Part shown: piece by piece, positions 36,195-44,020 of the stretch
How positions within the stretch are numbered: the first letter of the stretch is position 1
How the letters are laid out: the number at the start of each line of letters is the position of its first letter
Source: Streptomyces tendae
Lineage (GTDB): Bacteria > Actinomycetota > Actinomycetes > Streptomycetales > Streptomycetaceae
Assembly (NCBI RefSeq): GCF_014650435.1
Contig: NZ_BMUY01000001.1
Coordinates: forward strand, 806,001-870,000
Direction of reading: 5' to 3'
Length of the DNA stretch: 64,000 bases
Notes under the pieces: model-generated
The model's input: the letters and a program-made list of their open reading frames with translations, nothing else
Database searches by the model: none
What the model was told of the DNA's origin: nothing
Position numbers and translations under genes: made by a program

Positions 36195-36947
36195 TCAGGT
36201 CAGTGAACCTCCCGTGGCGTCCACCCAACTGCCCGTGACCCACCGGCCCCCGTGCGAGGCGAGGAACGCGACCACGTCGGCCACCTCGGCCGCCGTCCCC
36301 ACCCCGCCCAGCGCGGAGAGCGCCGCGGCCCGCTCCCAGCCGCCCTCGCTCCCGTGCAGCATCCCCGCCGTGTTGTCCGTGTCGATGATGCCGGGCGCCA
36401 CCGAGTTCACCGTGATGCCGCGGGCGCCCAGCACCTTGGAGAGGTCTCGCGAGAGCACGTCCAGCGCACCCTTCGTCATCGCGTACGCCATGTTGTCCGG
36501 CATCACCGCCGTGCGGGCCAGGCCCGACGAGATGTTGACGACCCGGCCGCCGTCGCGCAGCCGCCCCATGCCGTGCTTGAGGATGAAGAACGGTGCCTTC
36601 ACGTTGACCGTGAAGACCGCGTCGTACTCCGCTTCCCCTATCTCCCCGATGGGGCGGGTGTTGCCGATCCCCGCGTTGTTCACCAGGACGTCCAGGCCCT
36701 CGGCGTGTCTGTCGAACTCCTCCCACAGGGTCTCGGCGGCGCCCGGAGCCGCCAGGTCGGCCCTGATCGTGAACGCCGAGCCGCCCGCGGCCTCGATCGC
36801 GGCCACCGTCTCCTTCGCCGCGGCCTCGTTCCTCCCGTAGTGCACCGCGACCCTGGCGCCGTCGCGGCCCAGTCGCTCCGCGATGCCCCGCCCGATGCCC
36901 CTGCTCGCCCCCGTGACGAGTGCTGTCCTGCCCGCAAGCACGCCCAT
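36195..36947 (-). CDS. short-chain dehydrogenase/reductase
   Basis: The 250-residue classical SDR has the cofactor motif TGASRGIG at about residues 12-19, NNAGIG near 90, catalytic Ser in NISSGL, and the YxxxK pair in YAMTKGALD (about residues 152-156). Arg at the cofactor site suggests NADP(H). A 3-oxoacyl-ACP-reductase-like or sugar/alcohol dehydrogenase role is possible; the substrate is unknown. It is divergent from a TetR gene, with two copies of a near-palindrome CTAGTGG(T/C)CGCTA between the starts, so it is probably the main target of that regulator. Confidence 0.9.
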   Translation of the reverse strand: MGVLAGRTALVTGASRGIGRGIAERLGRDGARVAVHYGRNEAAAKETVAAIEAAGGSAFTIRADLAAPGAAETLWEEFDRHAEGLDVLVNNAGIGNTRPIGEIGEAEYDAVFTVNVKAPFFILKHGMGRLRDGGRVVNISSGLARTAVMPDNMAYAMTKGALDVLSRDLSKVLGARGITVNSVAPGIIDTDNTAGMLHGSEGGWERAAALSALGGVGTAAEVADVVAFLASHGGRWVTGSWVDATGGSLT

Positions 36948-36969
36948 GACGACGCCCCCTTCGTATTCA

Positions 36970-37036
36970 CTAGTGGTCGCTACAAAAATGACCGTACAGC
37001 AGTCCGGCAGCTTTTTTCTAGTGGCCGCTATAAAAT
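36970..37036. promoter_or_regulatory. paired TetR-type operators in the SDR/TetR divergent promoter
   Basis: CTAGTGGTCGCTACAAAA (from 36970) and CTAGTGGCCGCTATAAAA (from 37018) are direct copies 48 bases apart. Each holds a near-palindrome TAGTGG(T/C)CGCTA. The second merges with a TATAAA box placed as the -10 of the TetR gene. The first lies near the SDR start. Confidence 0.75.
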
Positions 37037-37043
37037 GCACTCC

Positions 37044-37688
37044 ATGGTGAGCGGCGAGAAGAGTGAACGGTCCGGGGCACCCGCTCGGAGTGGTGCGGCC
37101 AGGACCCGCGGCCGTCCGCGCTCCTTCGACCGGGCGACGGCGCTGGAGGCCGCGCTGCTGGCGTTCTGGGAGCACGGTTACGAGGCCACGTCCGTCTCCG
37201 ACCTGACGCGGGTCATGGACATCGGCGCCCCGAGCCTCTACGCCGCCTTCGGCGACAAGCGCTCGCTCTTCGAGGAGGTCGTCCAGGAGTACGGCGCGCG
37301 GTACGGCTCCTTCGGCGACCGTGCCCTCGCCGAGGAGCCGACCGCGCGGGCGGGGGTGGAGAGGATGCTGCGCGAGGCCGCCGCCGAGTACACGGCCCCC
37401 GGCCGGCCGCACGGCTGCCTCGTCATCCACGCGGCCGCCAACTGCTCGACCGCCGAGGTCGAGGAGTCCCTGCGGGAACGGCGCAACGCCAACATCGCCT
37501 CCATCGAGCGCAGGATCGGCGCCGACGTGGCGGATGGTGCCCTGCCGCCGGACACCGACGCCGCCGCCCTCGCCCGGTACACCGGCGCGATGATCCAGGG
37601 CATGTCCCAGCAGGCGCGCGACGGTGCGACCCGGGCGGAGCTGGAGGCACTCGCGGAAATTGCCCTGGCGGTCTGGCCCCGAGGTTGA
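37044..37688 (+). CDS. TetR-family regulator, probably of the divergent SDR gene
   Basis: This protein of about 214 residues has an N-terminal HTH (about 28-75, with VSDLTRVMDIGAPSLYAAFGDKRSLFEEVV). The C-terminal domain includes HGCLVIHAAANCS, characteristic of the TetR_C_16/AcrR-like subgroup. If TATAAA at 37029-37034 is the -10 box, transcription starts close to ATG 37044 and the message would be leaderless; ATG 37035 is in frame but lies at or before the expected start. Two matching near-palindromes in the divergent promoter suggest autoregulation and control of the SDR. Confidence 0.85.
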   Translation: MVSGEKSERSGAPARSGAARTRGRPRSFDRATALEAALLAFWEHGYEATSVSDLTRVMDIGAPSLYAAFGDKRSLFEEVVQEYGARYGSFGDRALAEEPTARAGVERMLREAAAEYTAPGRPHGCLVIHAAANCSTAEVEESLRERRNANIASIERRIGADVADGALPPDTDAAALARYTGAMIQGMSQQARDGATRAELEALAEIALAVWPRG

Positions 37689-37784
37689 GCCAACAGGGTT
37701 AGGCTTCTGGCGGCTGTCCGGACGGCGGTGCGGTCGGACACGAGCCACCAACGACAAACAACGTCCACCGCATGGACACGGTTA

Positions 37785-37798
37785 GTGGTCTAGTCCAC
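37785..37798. promoter_or_regulatory. orphan dre-like DasR site
   Basis: GTGGTCTAGTCCAC is symmetric at 6 of 7 paired positions and has the same TGGTCTAGTCCA core as the site before dasR. It lies 97 bases past the TetR gene and about 320 bases before the sensor kinase start, so its target is unclear. Confidence 0.65.
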
Positions 37799-37850
37799 AA
37801 TGGTGACCGAGGCACCGACCGTGTCGCTCGCGCAAGGTGATCGTCAGGCT

Positions 37851-37877
37851 TCCGTCCTCCCCGCACAGGAGGACGGA
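37851..37877 (+). terminator. hairpin in the TetR-kinase intergenic region
   Basis: TCCGTCCTCC (37851-37860) pairs perfectly with GGAGGACGGA (37868-37877) around CCGCACA. It could terminate TetR transcripts or end a short RNA started near the dre site. Confidence 0.55.
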
Positions 37878-38117
37878 CCGAGGAACCGGAGCTCTCTGCC
37901 CTGACTGCCCCGGCTCCTCATCCTTCGGCCGACCGGGACCGCACACCCCACGGCCGATGTTGCTCCGGGCTGCGGTGCCGGGAGGGTTGAGGGTCCCTCT
38001 CAGGCGCCGCGGCCCGCGGGTGTTCCCGGGGCCTCGCGGGCCGCGTCCGGGGGCGGGGGAGCAGTGGAGAGTGGCTGGTTTCGATCGCTGTCCGTACCGC
38101 CAGGTACGCTCAGCCCC

Positions 38118-39593
38118 GTGCCCTCCATGAACGAACTCGTACGCCAGCACACCGCGCTCGACGACTCCGACCTCGAGTGGCTCCACCTGCTGGTCTCGGA
38201 GTGGCAGCTCCTCTCCGACCTCTCCTTCGCCGACCTGGTCCTGTGGGTCCCCACGCGGGACGGCACGCGCTACGTCTCCGTCGCCCAGATGCGCCCCAAC
38301 ACGGGACCCACCTCGTACCAGGACGACATGGTCGGGCACCTCGTCCCGCGCGGTCGGCGGCCCATGCTGGACGCCGCCCTGGACGAGGGCCGCATCGTGC
38401 GCGAGGGCGACCCCGAGTGGCGCGAGGAGGTCCCGGTCCGCGTCGAGTCCATCCCCGTACGCCGTCAGGGACGTGTCCTCGGGGTCATCGCCCGCAACAC
38501 CAACCTGCTCACCGTGCGCACCCCGAGCCGCCTGGAGCTGACCTACCTGCAGAGCGCCTCGGACCTGGCGCAGATGATCGCGGCCGGCGCCTTCCCGTTC
38601 GAGAACCAGCAGGTCGACATGGACGCCTCGCCCCGCGTCGGCGACGGCCTGATCAGGGTCGACGGCGACGGCATCGTCCAGTACGCCTCCCCGAACGCCC
38701 TGTCGGCCTACCACCGCATGGGACTCGCCGCCGACCTGGTGGGCCATCACCTCGGCCGCACCACTGCCGAACTGGCCCCCTCCCGCGGCCCGGTGGACGA
38801 GGCGCTCGCCAAGGTCGCCAGCGGCTGGGCGCCGCGCGAGTTCGAGATCGAGGCGCACGACGGGGTGATCCAGTTCCGCGCCATTCCGCTCAAGCCCAAG
38901 GGCACCCGCATCGGTTCGCTGGTCCTCCTGCGCGACGTGACGGAACTGCGCCGCCGCGAACGCGAATTGATCACCAAGGATGCCACCATCCGGGAGATCC
39001 ACCACCGGGTGAAGAACAACCTGCAGACGGTGGCGGCCCTGTTGCGCCTGCAGGCCCGGCGCATCGAGTCCGACCGGGGCCGCGAGGCGCTGGAGGAGGC
39101 CGTGCGCCGGGTCGGCTCGATCGCGATCGTGCACGAGACGCTCTCCCAGAACCTGGACGAGCGCGTGGAGTTCGACGAGATCGCCGACCGCGTGCTGGCG
39201 ATGGTGGCGGAGATCTCGCCGGGCAAGGTCACCGGCCGGCGCACCGGACGCTTCGGCATCCTCGACGCCGAGGTCGCCACCCCGCTCTCCATGGTCCTGA
39301 CCGAGGTGCTGCAGAACGCCCTGGAGCACGGCTTCCGGGACGGCGACACCGGCACGGTCGAGGTCTCCGCGGTCCGTGGCGGTACGACGAAGGAGGCCCG
39401 GCTGCTGGTCACCGTCCAGGACGACGGTGTCGGCCTACCCGAGGACTTCGACCCGCACCGCTCCGGCAACCTGGGCCTGCAGATCGTCCGCACCCTGGTG
39501 GAGGGCGAGCTGGGCGGCACCTTCGACATGGTGCCCGCCTCGGAGCGCGGCACCCGCGTCATCCTCGACATCCCGGTGCCCGCCGAGAAGTAG
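38118..39593 (+). CDS. PdtaS-like HisKA_2 sensor histidine kinase
   Basis: This 491-residue soluble kinase has a GAF-like N-terminal domain (about 10-165), a PAS-like domain (about 180-285, with GIVQYASPNALSAYHRMG), a HisKA_2 phospho-acceptor helix EIHHRVKNNLQTVAALLRL (His295/296) and a HATPase_c domain (ending with DDGVGLPEDFD and GNLGLQIVRTLVEGELGG). It matches mycobacterial PdtaS, which phosphorylates the RNA-binding ANTAR protein PdtaR and is encoded beside whiB1. The same neighbourhood, kinase then WhiB1-type protein, is preserved here. Start GTG 38118 is preferred; ATG 38127 is possible. No response regulator is adjacent. Confidence 0.9.
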   Translation: MPSMNELVRQHTALDDSDLEWLHLLVSEWQLLSDLSFADLVLWVPTRDGTRYVSVAQMRPNTGPTSYQDDMVGHLVPRGRRPMLDAALDEGRIVREGDPEWREEVPVRVESIPVRRQGRVLGVIARNTNLLTVRTPSRLELTYLQSASDLAQMIAAGAFPFENQQVDMDASPRVGDGLIRVDGDGIVQYASPNALSAYHRMGLAADLVGHHLGRTTAELAPSRGPVDEALAKVASGWAPREFEIEAHDGVIQFRAIPLKPKGTRIGSLVLLRDVTELRRRERELITKDATIREIHHRVKNNLQTVAALLRLQARRIESDRGREALEEAVRRVGSIAIVHETLSQNLDERVEFDEIADRVLAMVAEISPGKVTGRRTGRFGILDAEVATPLSMVLTEVLQNALEHGFRDGDTGTVEVSAVRGGTTKEARLLVTVQDDGVGLPEDFDPHRSGNLGLQIVRTLVEGELGGTFDMVPASERGTRVILDIPVPAEK

Positions 39594-39783
39594 CGGCGAG
39601 CACCGGCACCGGGACGGACGTGGGCACAGCAAAAAGCCCCGGACCGGTGAAGGTCCGAGGCCAGTGCTCGTGCGATACATCGTCCGATGCGCATCGGGGG
39701 TACTGCGCGCTGCGGCTCGGGAGCGGGGGATGCGTACTCGCTGTACACGCCGCCAAGCTGAGGCTGTCAGTAGGGGTGGGTTG

Positions 39784-40041
39784 TCAGGCGGAGGCCTGAC
39801 GAGCCCGGTTGCGGGCGGCACGGCGCTTCATCGCGCGGCGCTCGTCCTCGCTGAGACCACCCCAGACGCCGGAGTCCTGGCCGGACTCGAGCGCCCACTG
39901 CAGGCACTGCTCCATGACGGGGCAGCGACGGCAGACGGCCTTGGCTTCCTCGATCTGCAGCAGCGCGGGACCGGTGTTGCCGATGGGGAAGAAGAGCTCG
40001 GGGTCTTCCTCGCGGCAAACGGCGCGGTGACGCCAGTCCAT
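39784..40041 (-). CDS. wblE: WhiB-like iron-sulfur regulator WblE (WhiB1 orthologue)
   Basis: The 85-residue protein has the four cluster-binding cysteines Cys9, Cys37, Cys40 and Cys46 at the exact WhiB1 spacing, the turn GVWGG, and a basic C-terminal tail KRRAARNRARQ for DNA binding. WhiB1/WblE is an essential or near-essential, nitric-oxide-sensitive [4Fe-4S] protein that binds the primary sigma factor. It converges with the PdtaS-like kinase, the arrangement also found in mycobacteria. Upstream is a 320-base region with an inverted repeat GTGAA-CGCT-TTCAC. Confidence 0.95.
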   Translation of the reverse strand: MDWRHRAVCREEDPELFFPIGNTGPALLQIEEAKAVCRRCPVMEQCLQWALESGQDSGVWGGLSEDERRAMKRRAARNRARQASA

Positions 40042-40361
40042 GGCTGCTACCTCTCCTTGGTATTACATGCTGGGATGCTTGTGAATGTGAACGCTTTCAC
40101 GAATCCCTCAACAAGGGAAGGGCCTACCGCCAGGTTCCCTGGCGTGGTCCTGTGGTTTGAAGAGGGGTTCCGGTGATCTGTGGATGCCGGTCCTGCGGGC
40201 TGTCCCGATCGCCAAGAAGAGACTCGCAAACCTCGGCGGCGGATACAACCCCTTCCGGAAAGTTTTTTTTGATTCTTCGGTGTCGACTAGGTCACAGCCG
40301 TACTTCCATGGGGTGGACCCTGGTCTAAACGTTCGAGTGAAAGGACTTTCGCCCCTTCTGC
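40042..40361 (-). other. wblE upstream region
   Basis: These 320 bases precede wblE on the minus strand. They include a GTGAACGCTTTCAC inverted repeat at 40087-40100, near the start codon, a run of eight T at about 40263-40270 (A on the minus strand), and a dre-like half-site CCTGGTCTAAACG at 40319-40331. GC content is lower than the surroundings. No ORF is credible. It is likely the wblE promoter with a long 5' leader. Confidence 0.55.
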
Positions 40362-41330
40362 TCACACAATCACACGCAGTGCACGGCGTACGCCTGTGAA
40401 CGCCACGCTGGTACGCAACCCGAGGTGGTCACCGTCCATCTGGAGGGGCAGAGGCACCTTCGAATGCAAGGTGAAGTCGGTCAGATCGTGCAGGGAGACC
40501 GCGTGCCGACCGCGCGGCCCGCGCTCGGGGGACGAAGTGAGCAACTGGGTGCCATACCGGGCAACCGCGGCCGTCGACAGCCTGCTGAGCCCGAAGACGT
40601 CGAGCGCGGTGTCGAACGAGGCTTCGGGGGAGGCGTAGATCGGGCGGTTGCCGAGGAACGTCCAGGGGCAGGTGTTCGAAACTATGGACAGCACCAGATC
40701 GGTGACCGGGTCCTCGCCCGCCCGCTCCAGGGTGATCGTCCCGCTGCGGCGGTGCGGCTCGCCGATGAGCTGGCGCACCACCTGGCGGACATAGAGGGCG
40801 TGCGTCGACTTCTTGCCGCGCTCGCGGTGCTGCTCGACGCGGCCGACCACGCCGGCGTCGAAGCCGAGGCCGGCGTTGAAGGTGAACCAGCGGGCCGGGA
40901 CCCCCTCGTCCTCCGAGCCCGGCGTACCCGACGCGAGGCCCAGACCGACGGTGCGCTCGCTGCCCTCGCGCAGGGCGTCCAACAGGGCTCCGGTGGCCTC
41001 CACCGCGTGGTTGGGCAGGCCGAGGGCACGGGCGAAGACGTTGGTGGAACCACCGGGGACCACCGCGAGACCGGGCAGGTGCTCGGGGTCGGGGCCCGCG
41101 TGCAGCAGACCGTTGACGACCTCGTTCACCGTGCCGTCGCCGCCGAGAGCCACCACCAGGTCGATGTCGTCGCTCTGCGCCGCCTGCCGCCCGAGGTCGC
41201 GCGCGTGGCCGCGGTACTCGGTCGTGACCGCTTCCAGCTTCATCTCGCTCGCGAGGGCGTGGATCAGCACGTCGCGCGTGCGCGCGCTCGTGGTGGTTGC
41301 CGCCGGATTGACCACGAGAAGTGCACGCAT
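40362..41330 (-). CDS. diacylglycerol/lipid kinase family protein
   Basis: The 322-residue protein has a DAGK catalytic domain. It begins MRALLVVNPAA, has the nucleotide motif VVALGGDGTVNEVVNGLL (about 62-80) and LAVVPGGSTNVFARALGLP, then a C-terminal beta domain (about 150-320). Such YegS/DgkB-like enzymes phosphorylate diacylglycerol or related lipids at the membrane face and need no membrane helix. The start ATG 41330 begins the conserved strand; the upstream frame is not conserved. It lies upstream of wblE on the same strand, 320 bases away. Confidence 0.92.
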   Translation of the reverse strand: MRALLVVNPAATTTSARTRDVLIHALASEMKLEAVTTEYRGHARDLGRQAAQSDDIDLVVALGGDGTVNEVVNGLLHAGPDPEHLPGLAVVPGGSTNVFARALGLPNHAVEATGALLDALREGSERTVGLGLASGTPGSEDEGVPARWFTFNAGLGFDAGVVGRVEQHRERGKKSTHALYVRQVVRQLIGEPHRRSGTITLERAGEDPVTDLVLSIVSNTCPWTFLGNRPIYASPEASFDTALDVFGLSRLSTAAVARYGTQLLTSSPERGPRGRHAVSLHDLTDFTLHSKVPLPLQMDGDHLGLRTSVAFTGVRRALRVIV

Positions 41331-41457
41331 GCTGTGCAGGGTACCTACTGGGTGGTACTCGGCCCAGACCGAGGTGAAGAACCCCACCGGCACACCGTGC
41401 GCGTGATACGCCCGACACCCGGGCGGACACACATGGGCCGAGGGCTACCCTTCAGGG

Positions 41458-41919
41458 GTGAGCAGTGAGCAGACCCCCACCACCCCCGCCTCCGCAGCCG
41501 CCGACGCCGAAGAGGCGGGCCCTCGCCCCGGGCGGCTGACCGCCGCGGCCGCGCTCGCCGCGGTGGAGGGGCTGGCGCTCGTCGTCGGCGGTGCCTGGAT
41601 GCTCGTGGAGGGCCTCACCGGGCACCCGGACGACCGGACCTCGGCCGTCACCGGCGGCGTCACCCTGATCGTGCTCGCCCTGCTGCCGCTGCTCGCCGCC
41701 CGCGGACTGGTCGGCCGGAAGGGCTGGAGCCGTGGGCCCGCCGTGATCACGCAGATCATGGCGCTGCCCGTCGCCTACAACATGGTGCGCGCCGACAGCC
41801 TGGCCGTCCCGGCCGGCATCGTGCTCGGTGTCGTGGCCGTCACCGCGCTGGTGCTGCTCGTCAATCCCACGACCACCCAGGCCCTGGGCATCCGGGGACC
41901 CGGCAGCGCCGAGAAGTAG
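41458..41919 (+). CDS. small integral membrane protein
   Basis: This 153-residue protein has a ~28-residue hydrophilic N-terminus, then four hydrophobic helices (about 28-50, 63-85, 92-110 and 114-136). It ends in a short polar tail. The GTG start 41458 follows a CAGGG. Similar small four-helix proteins are common beside sigH-type loci in Streptomyces, but no function is known. It is divergent from the lipid kinase and converges with sigH, 34 bases from its end. Confidence 0.75.
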   Translation: MSSEQTPTTPASAAADAEEAGPRPGRLTAAAALAAVEGLALVVGGAWMLVEGLTGHPDDRTSAVTGGVTLIVLALLPLLAARGLVGRKGWSRGPAVITQIMALPVAYNMVRADSLAVPAGIVLGVVAVTALVLLVNPTTTQALGIRGPGSAEK

Positions 41920-41953
41920 CTCCAGGGGCCCCGGGCGGCGCCGGACCCGGCGG

Positions 41954-43039
41954 CTACTCCTCGACCAGGAGCTTCTCCCGCAGCTGTGCCAGCGTGCGGG
42001 CCAGCAGCCGGGAGACGTGCATCTGCGAGATCCCGACCTCCTGCGCGATCTGGGACTGGGTCATGTTGCCGAAGAAGCGCAGGAGCAGGATGCGCTTCTC
42101 GCGCGGAGGCAGGTCTTCGAGGAGCGGCTTGAGGGACTCCCGGTACTCGACCCCCTCGAGGGCCTCGTCCTCGGCGCCGAGGGTGTCGGCGACCGCCGGG
42201 GACTCGTCGTCGGTGTCCGGGACGTCCAGGGACAGTGTGGAGTAGGCGTTGGCCGACTCCAGGCCCTCCAGGACCTCCTCCTCCGAGATCGACAGCTTCT
42301 CGGCCAGCTCGTGGACCGTGGGGGAGCGGCCGTGCAGCTGGGAGAGTTCCGCCGTGGCCGTCGTCAGGGCCAGCCGCAGCTCCTGGAGCCGGCGCGGGAC
42401 ACGCACCGCCCAGCCCTTGTCCCGGAAGTGCCGCTTGATCTCGCCGACGACCGTCGGGGTCGCGTAGGTGGAGAACTCCACCCCGCGGTCCGGGTCGAAG
42501 CGGTCCACCGACTTGATCAGTCCGATGGTGGCGACCTGGGTGAGGTCGTCCAGCGGCTCGCCGCGGTTGCGGAAGCGCCGCGCGAGGTGCTCGACCAGCG
42601 GCAGGTGCATGCGGACCAGCCGATTGCGCAGCTCCGCGTACTCCGGACTGTCCTTCGTCAGGGTGCGCAGCTCGGCGAACAGGAGGCGCGCACCGCTGCG
42701 GTCCTGCGGGTCGTGCCGTGTGCCCTGCGCGCCCCGTGCGCCCGGCGTCTGCCCCTCGGAGTGTCGCTCGTGCTCGCTCATCGTCCCGCCCGTTGCCCTT
42801 TCCCGAGCCCTCGCCTCCGCTCGGACGGGGCGGACGGGGGTGTCCCCGGTCCGCTGCCCGTCGCCCGGAACGACGGCCTCGGGCGAGGTCTCGTCCTCCG
42901 GATGCGGCCGGGCCTGCTCGGGGATGCCGTCGATGCCGTCCGCCGTGCGCCGTGCCTCGTTCGGAGAACGTGTGCCCTCGGCCGGCAGCTCCCGTGCCCC
43001 GCGCTCTTCGTCCCGCACCGGCCCGTCCCCGTCCCTCAC
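41954..43039 (-). CDS. sigH: stress-response sigma factor SigH (SigB/SigF family)
   Basis: The longest form has 361 residues. The C-terminal 255 residues are a complete SigB/F-type sigma factor: region 2 (VEHLARRFRNRGEPLDDLTQVATIGLIKSVDRFD), region 3, and region 4 with the HTH MTQSQIAQEVGISQMHVSRLL. SigH answers osmotic and other stress and affects septation. The N-terminal ~86 residues are acidic and poorly conserved. GTG 43039 overlaps the prsH stop (GTGA). A second start, ATG 42781 with GGGCGGGA before it, would give a 275-residue form; several SigH isoforms are described in S. coelicolor. Confidence 0.95.
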   Translation of the reverse strand: MRDGDGPVRDEERGARELPAEGTRSPNEARRTADGIDGIPEQARPHPEDETSPEAVVPGDGQRTGDTPVRPVRAEARARERATGGTMSEHERHSEGQTPGARGAQGTRHDPQDRSGARLLFAELRTLTKDSPEYAELRNRLVRMHLPLVEHLARRFRNRGEPLDDLTQVATIGLIKSVDRFDPDRGVEFSTYATPTVVGEIKRHFRDKGWAVRVPRRLQELRLALTTATAELSQLHGRSPTVHELAEKLSISEEEVLEGLESANAYSTLSLDVPDTDDESPAVADTLGAEDEALEGVEYRESLKPLLEDLPPREKRILLLRFFGNMTQSQIAQEVGISQMHVSRLLARTLAQLREKLLVEE

Positions 43040-43449
43040 GTCGGCCCGGGTCCCGCGCCGCGCTGTTTGTAGAGGCTGATCGAAACGGTTTTGTCCTCGT
43101 CCACGGCGGAGGAGACCTTGCCCGCGAGGGCGGAGAGCACCGTCCAGGCGAAGGTGTCCCGCGAAGGGGCGTGGCCGTCCGTGGTCGGCGCCGAGACGGT
43201 CACCTCGAGCGAGTCGTCGACGAGACGGAAGACGCAACTGAGCACCGAGCCGGGCACGGCCTGCTGAAGCAGGATCGCGCAGGCCTCGTCGACTGCGATG
43301 CGCAGGTCCTCGATCTCGTCGAGGGTGAAGTCCAAACGAGCTGCGAGGCCGGCCGTCGCCGTACGCAGCACCGACAGGTAGGCACCCGCGGCCGGCAGCC
43401 GGACTTCGACGAAGTCCTGGGTCGCGGGCTCGCCTGCGATCTGGGACAC
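43036..43449 (-). CDS. prsH: anti-sigma factor PrsH (UshX), RsbW-type kinase fold
   Basis: The 137-residue protein has the HATPase_c/GHKL fold of RsbW/SpoIIAB-like anti-sigma factors. The N box appears in EDLRIAVDEACAILLQQA, and the later Asp and Thr-rich strands are present, though the G boxes are degenerate. It binds and inhibits SigH. I chose GTG 43449 because GGAGGTGAGG sits directly before it; a TTG at 43461 is in frame. The stop overlaps the sigH GTG, coupling inhibitor and sigma factor synthesis. The 249 bases upstream up to the zinc-finger gene carry GATAACG and CGTTATC arms at 43501-43535. Confidence 0.92.
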   Translation of the reverse strand: MSQIAGEPATQDFVEVRLPAAGAYLSVLRTATAGLAARLDFTLDEIEDLRIAVDEACAILLQQAVPGSVLSCVFRLVDDSLEVTVSAPTTDGHAPSRDTFAWTVLSALAGKVSSAVDEDKTVSISLYKQRGAGPGPT

Positions 43450-43698
43450 CCTCACCTCCAAGGTGGTACAAGCGTTACAGGGCCGAGGGACGCCCCTCGG
43501 GATAACGCGATACGTGGTTCAGCGGTGACGTTATCGCGCTCCGAAGTTTCCTGTCCCCGAGACCCCAACCCCATGCTGTCACTCATAGTAAACACGCGAA
43601 CACGCACAGTGGCTAGGGGGTGGGCGGCTCAAATCGGAAGAGCGCGCGCCGGGTTGACGTACCCAGACGTCAGACGGTCGAACCGTCCCGGGCAGAGG

Positions 43699-43959
43699 TC
43701 ACACGAGGACGTGGTCGACGAAGCACCAGCGCCAGCTCTCCCCGGGCTCGAAGGTCCGCATCACCGGGTGGCCGCTCTCTTTGTAATGCGCCGTCGCGTG
43801 CCGGTTCGGCGAGGAGTCGCAGCAGCCGACATGACCGCAGCTCAGGCACAGCCTCAGCTGCACCGGGTCCGTGCCCTCGGCCAGGCACTCGGGACAGGTC
43901 TCGCCGCACGGCTCGGGTTCCGGGTGCGGCAGCGCGTCGGCGTGCGTGCACTGTTTCAT
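43699..43959 (-). CDS. UBP-type (ZnF-UBP) zinc-finger protein
   Basis: The 86-residue protein is a single ZnF-UBP domain with pairs CGETCPEC, RLCLSCGHVGCCDS, and HATAHYKESGHPVMRTF, then WRWCFVD. In eukaryotes this fold binds the C-terminus of ubiquitin. The bacterial stand-alone versions have no known ligand. Small proteins like this are widespread in Streptomyces. It lies upstream of prsH-sigH on the same strand. Start ATG 43959. Confidence 0.88.
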   Translation of the reverse strand: MKQCTHADALPHPEPEPCGETCPECLAEGTDPVQLRLCLSCGHVGCCDSSPNRHATAHYKESGHPVMRTFEPGESWRWCFVDHVLV

Positions 43960-44020
43960 GATTGCCAGGTTACGACGGGTGTGCGGATGACCGCGCGGAA
44001 GACGAGGGCGGGCGAGGACG

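Larger units (their letters stand above)
37689..38117. other. 429-base intergenic region with dre site and hairpin
   Basis: The stretch between the TetR gene and the sensor kinase contains a strong dre-like site (37785-37798) followed by a perfect 10-bp hairpin (37851-37877). A 34-codon ORF (37800-37904) starts right at the edge of the dre site but has no Shine-Dalgarno. The rest up to the kinase is GC-rich and featureless. Confidence 0.6.

Noticed and set aside
37800..37904. 34-codon ORF starting at the edge of the orphan dre site
   Set aside because: It has no Shine-Dalgarno, its composition is not distinctive, and a perfect hairpin lies inside it. Better explained as part of a regulatory or untranslated segment.
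40319..40333. dre-like site CCTGGTCTAAACG before wblE
   Set aside because: Only the left half fits the DasR core; the right half (AAACGTT) does not match AGACCA. Kept only as a half-site in the region note.
43618..43694. tRNA-like sequence with a D-arm (GCTCAAATCGGAAGAGC) and a TCGAACC-like T arm upstream of the zinc-finger gene
   Set aside because: No set of five pairs gives an anticodon stem with a U33 loop, and the acceptor arms mismatch at two positions. The segment better forms two unrelated hairpins (TGACGT/ACGTCA and GACGG/CCGTC). It could be a relic, but it is not a supportable tRNA.
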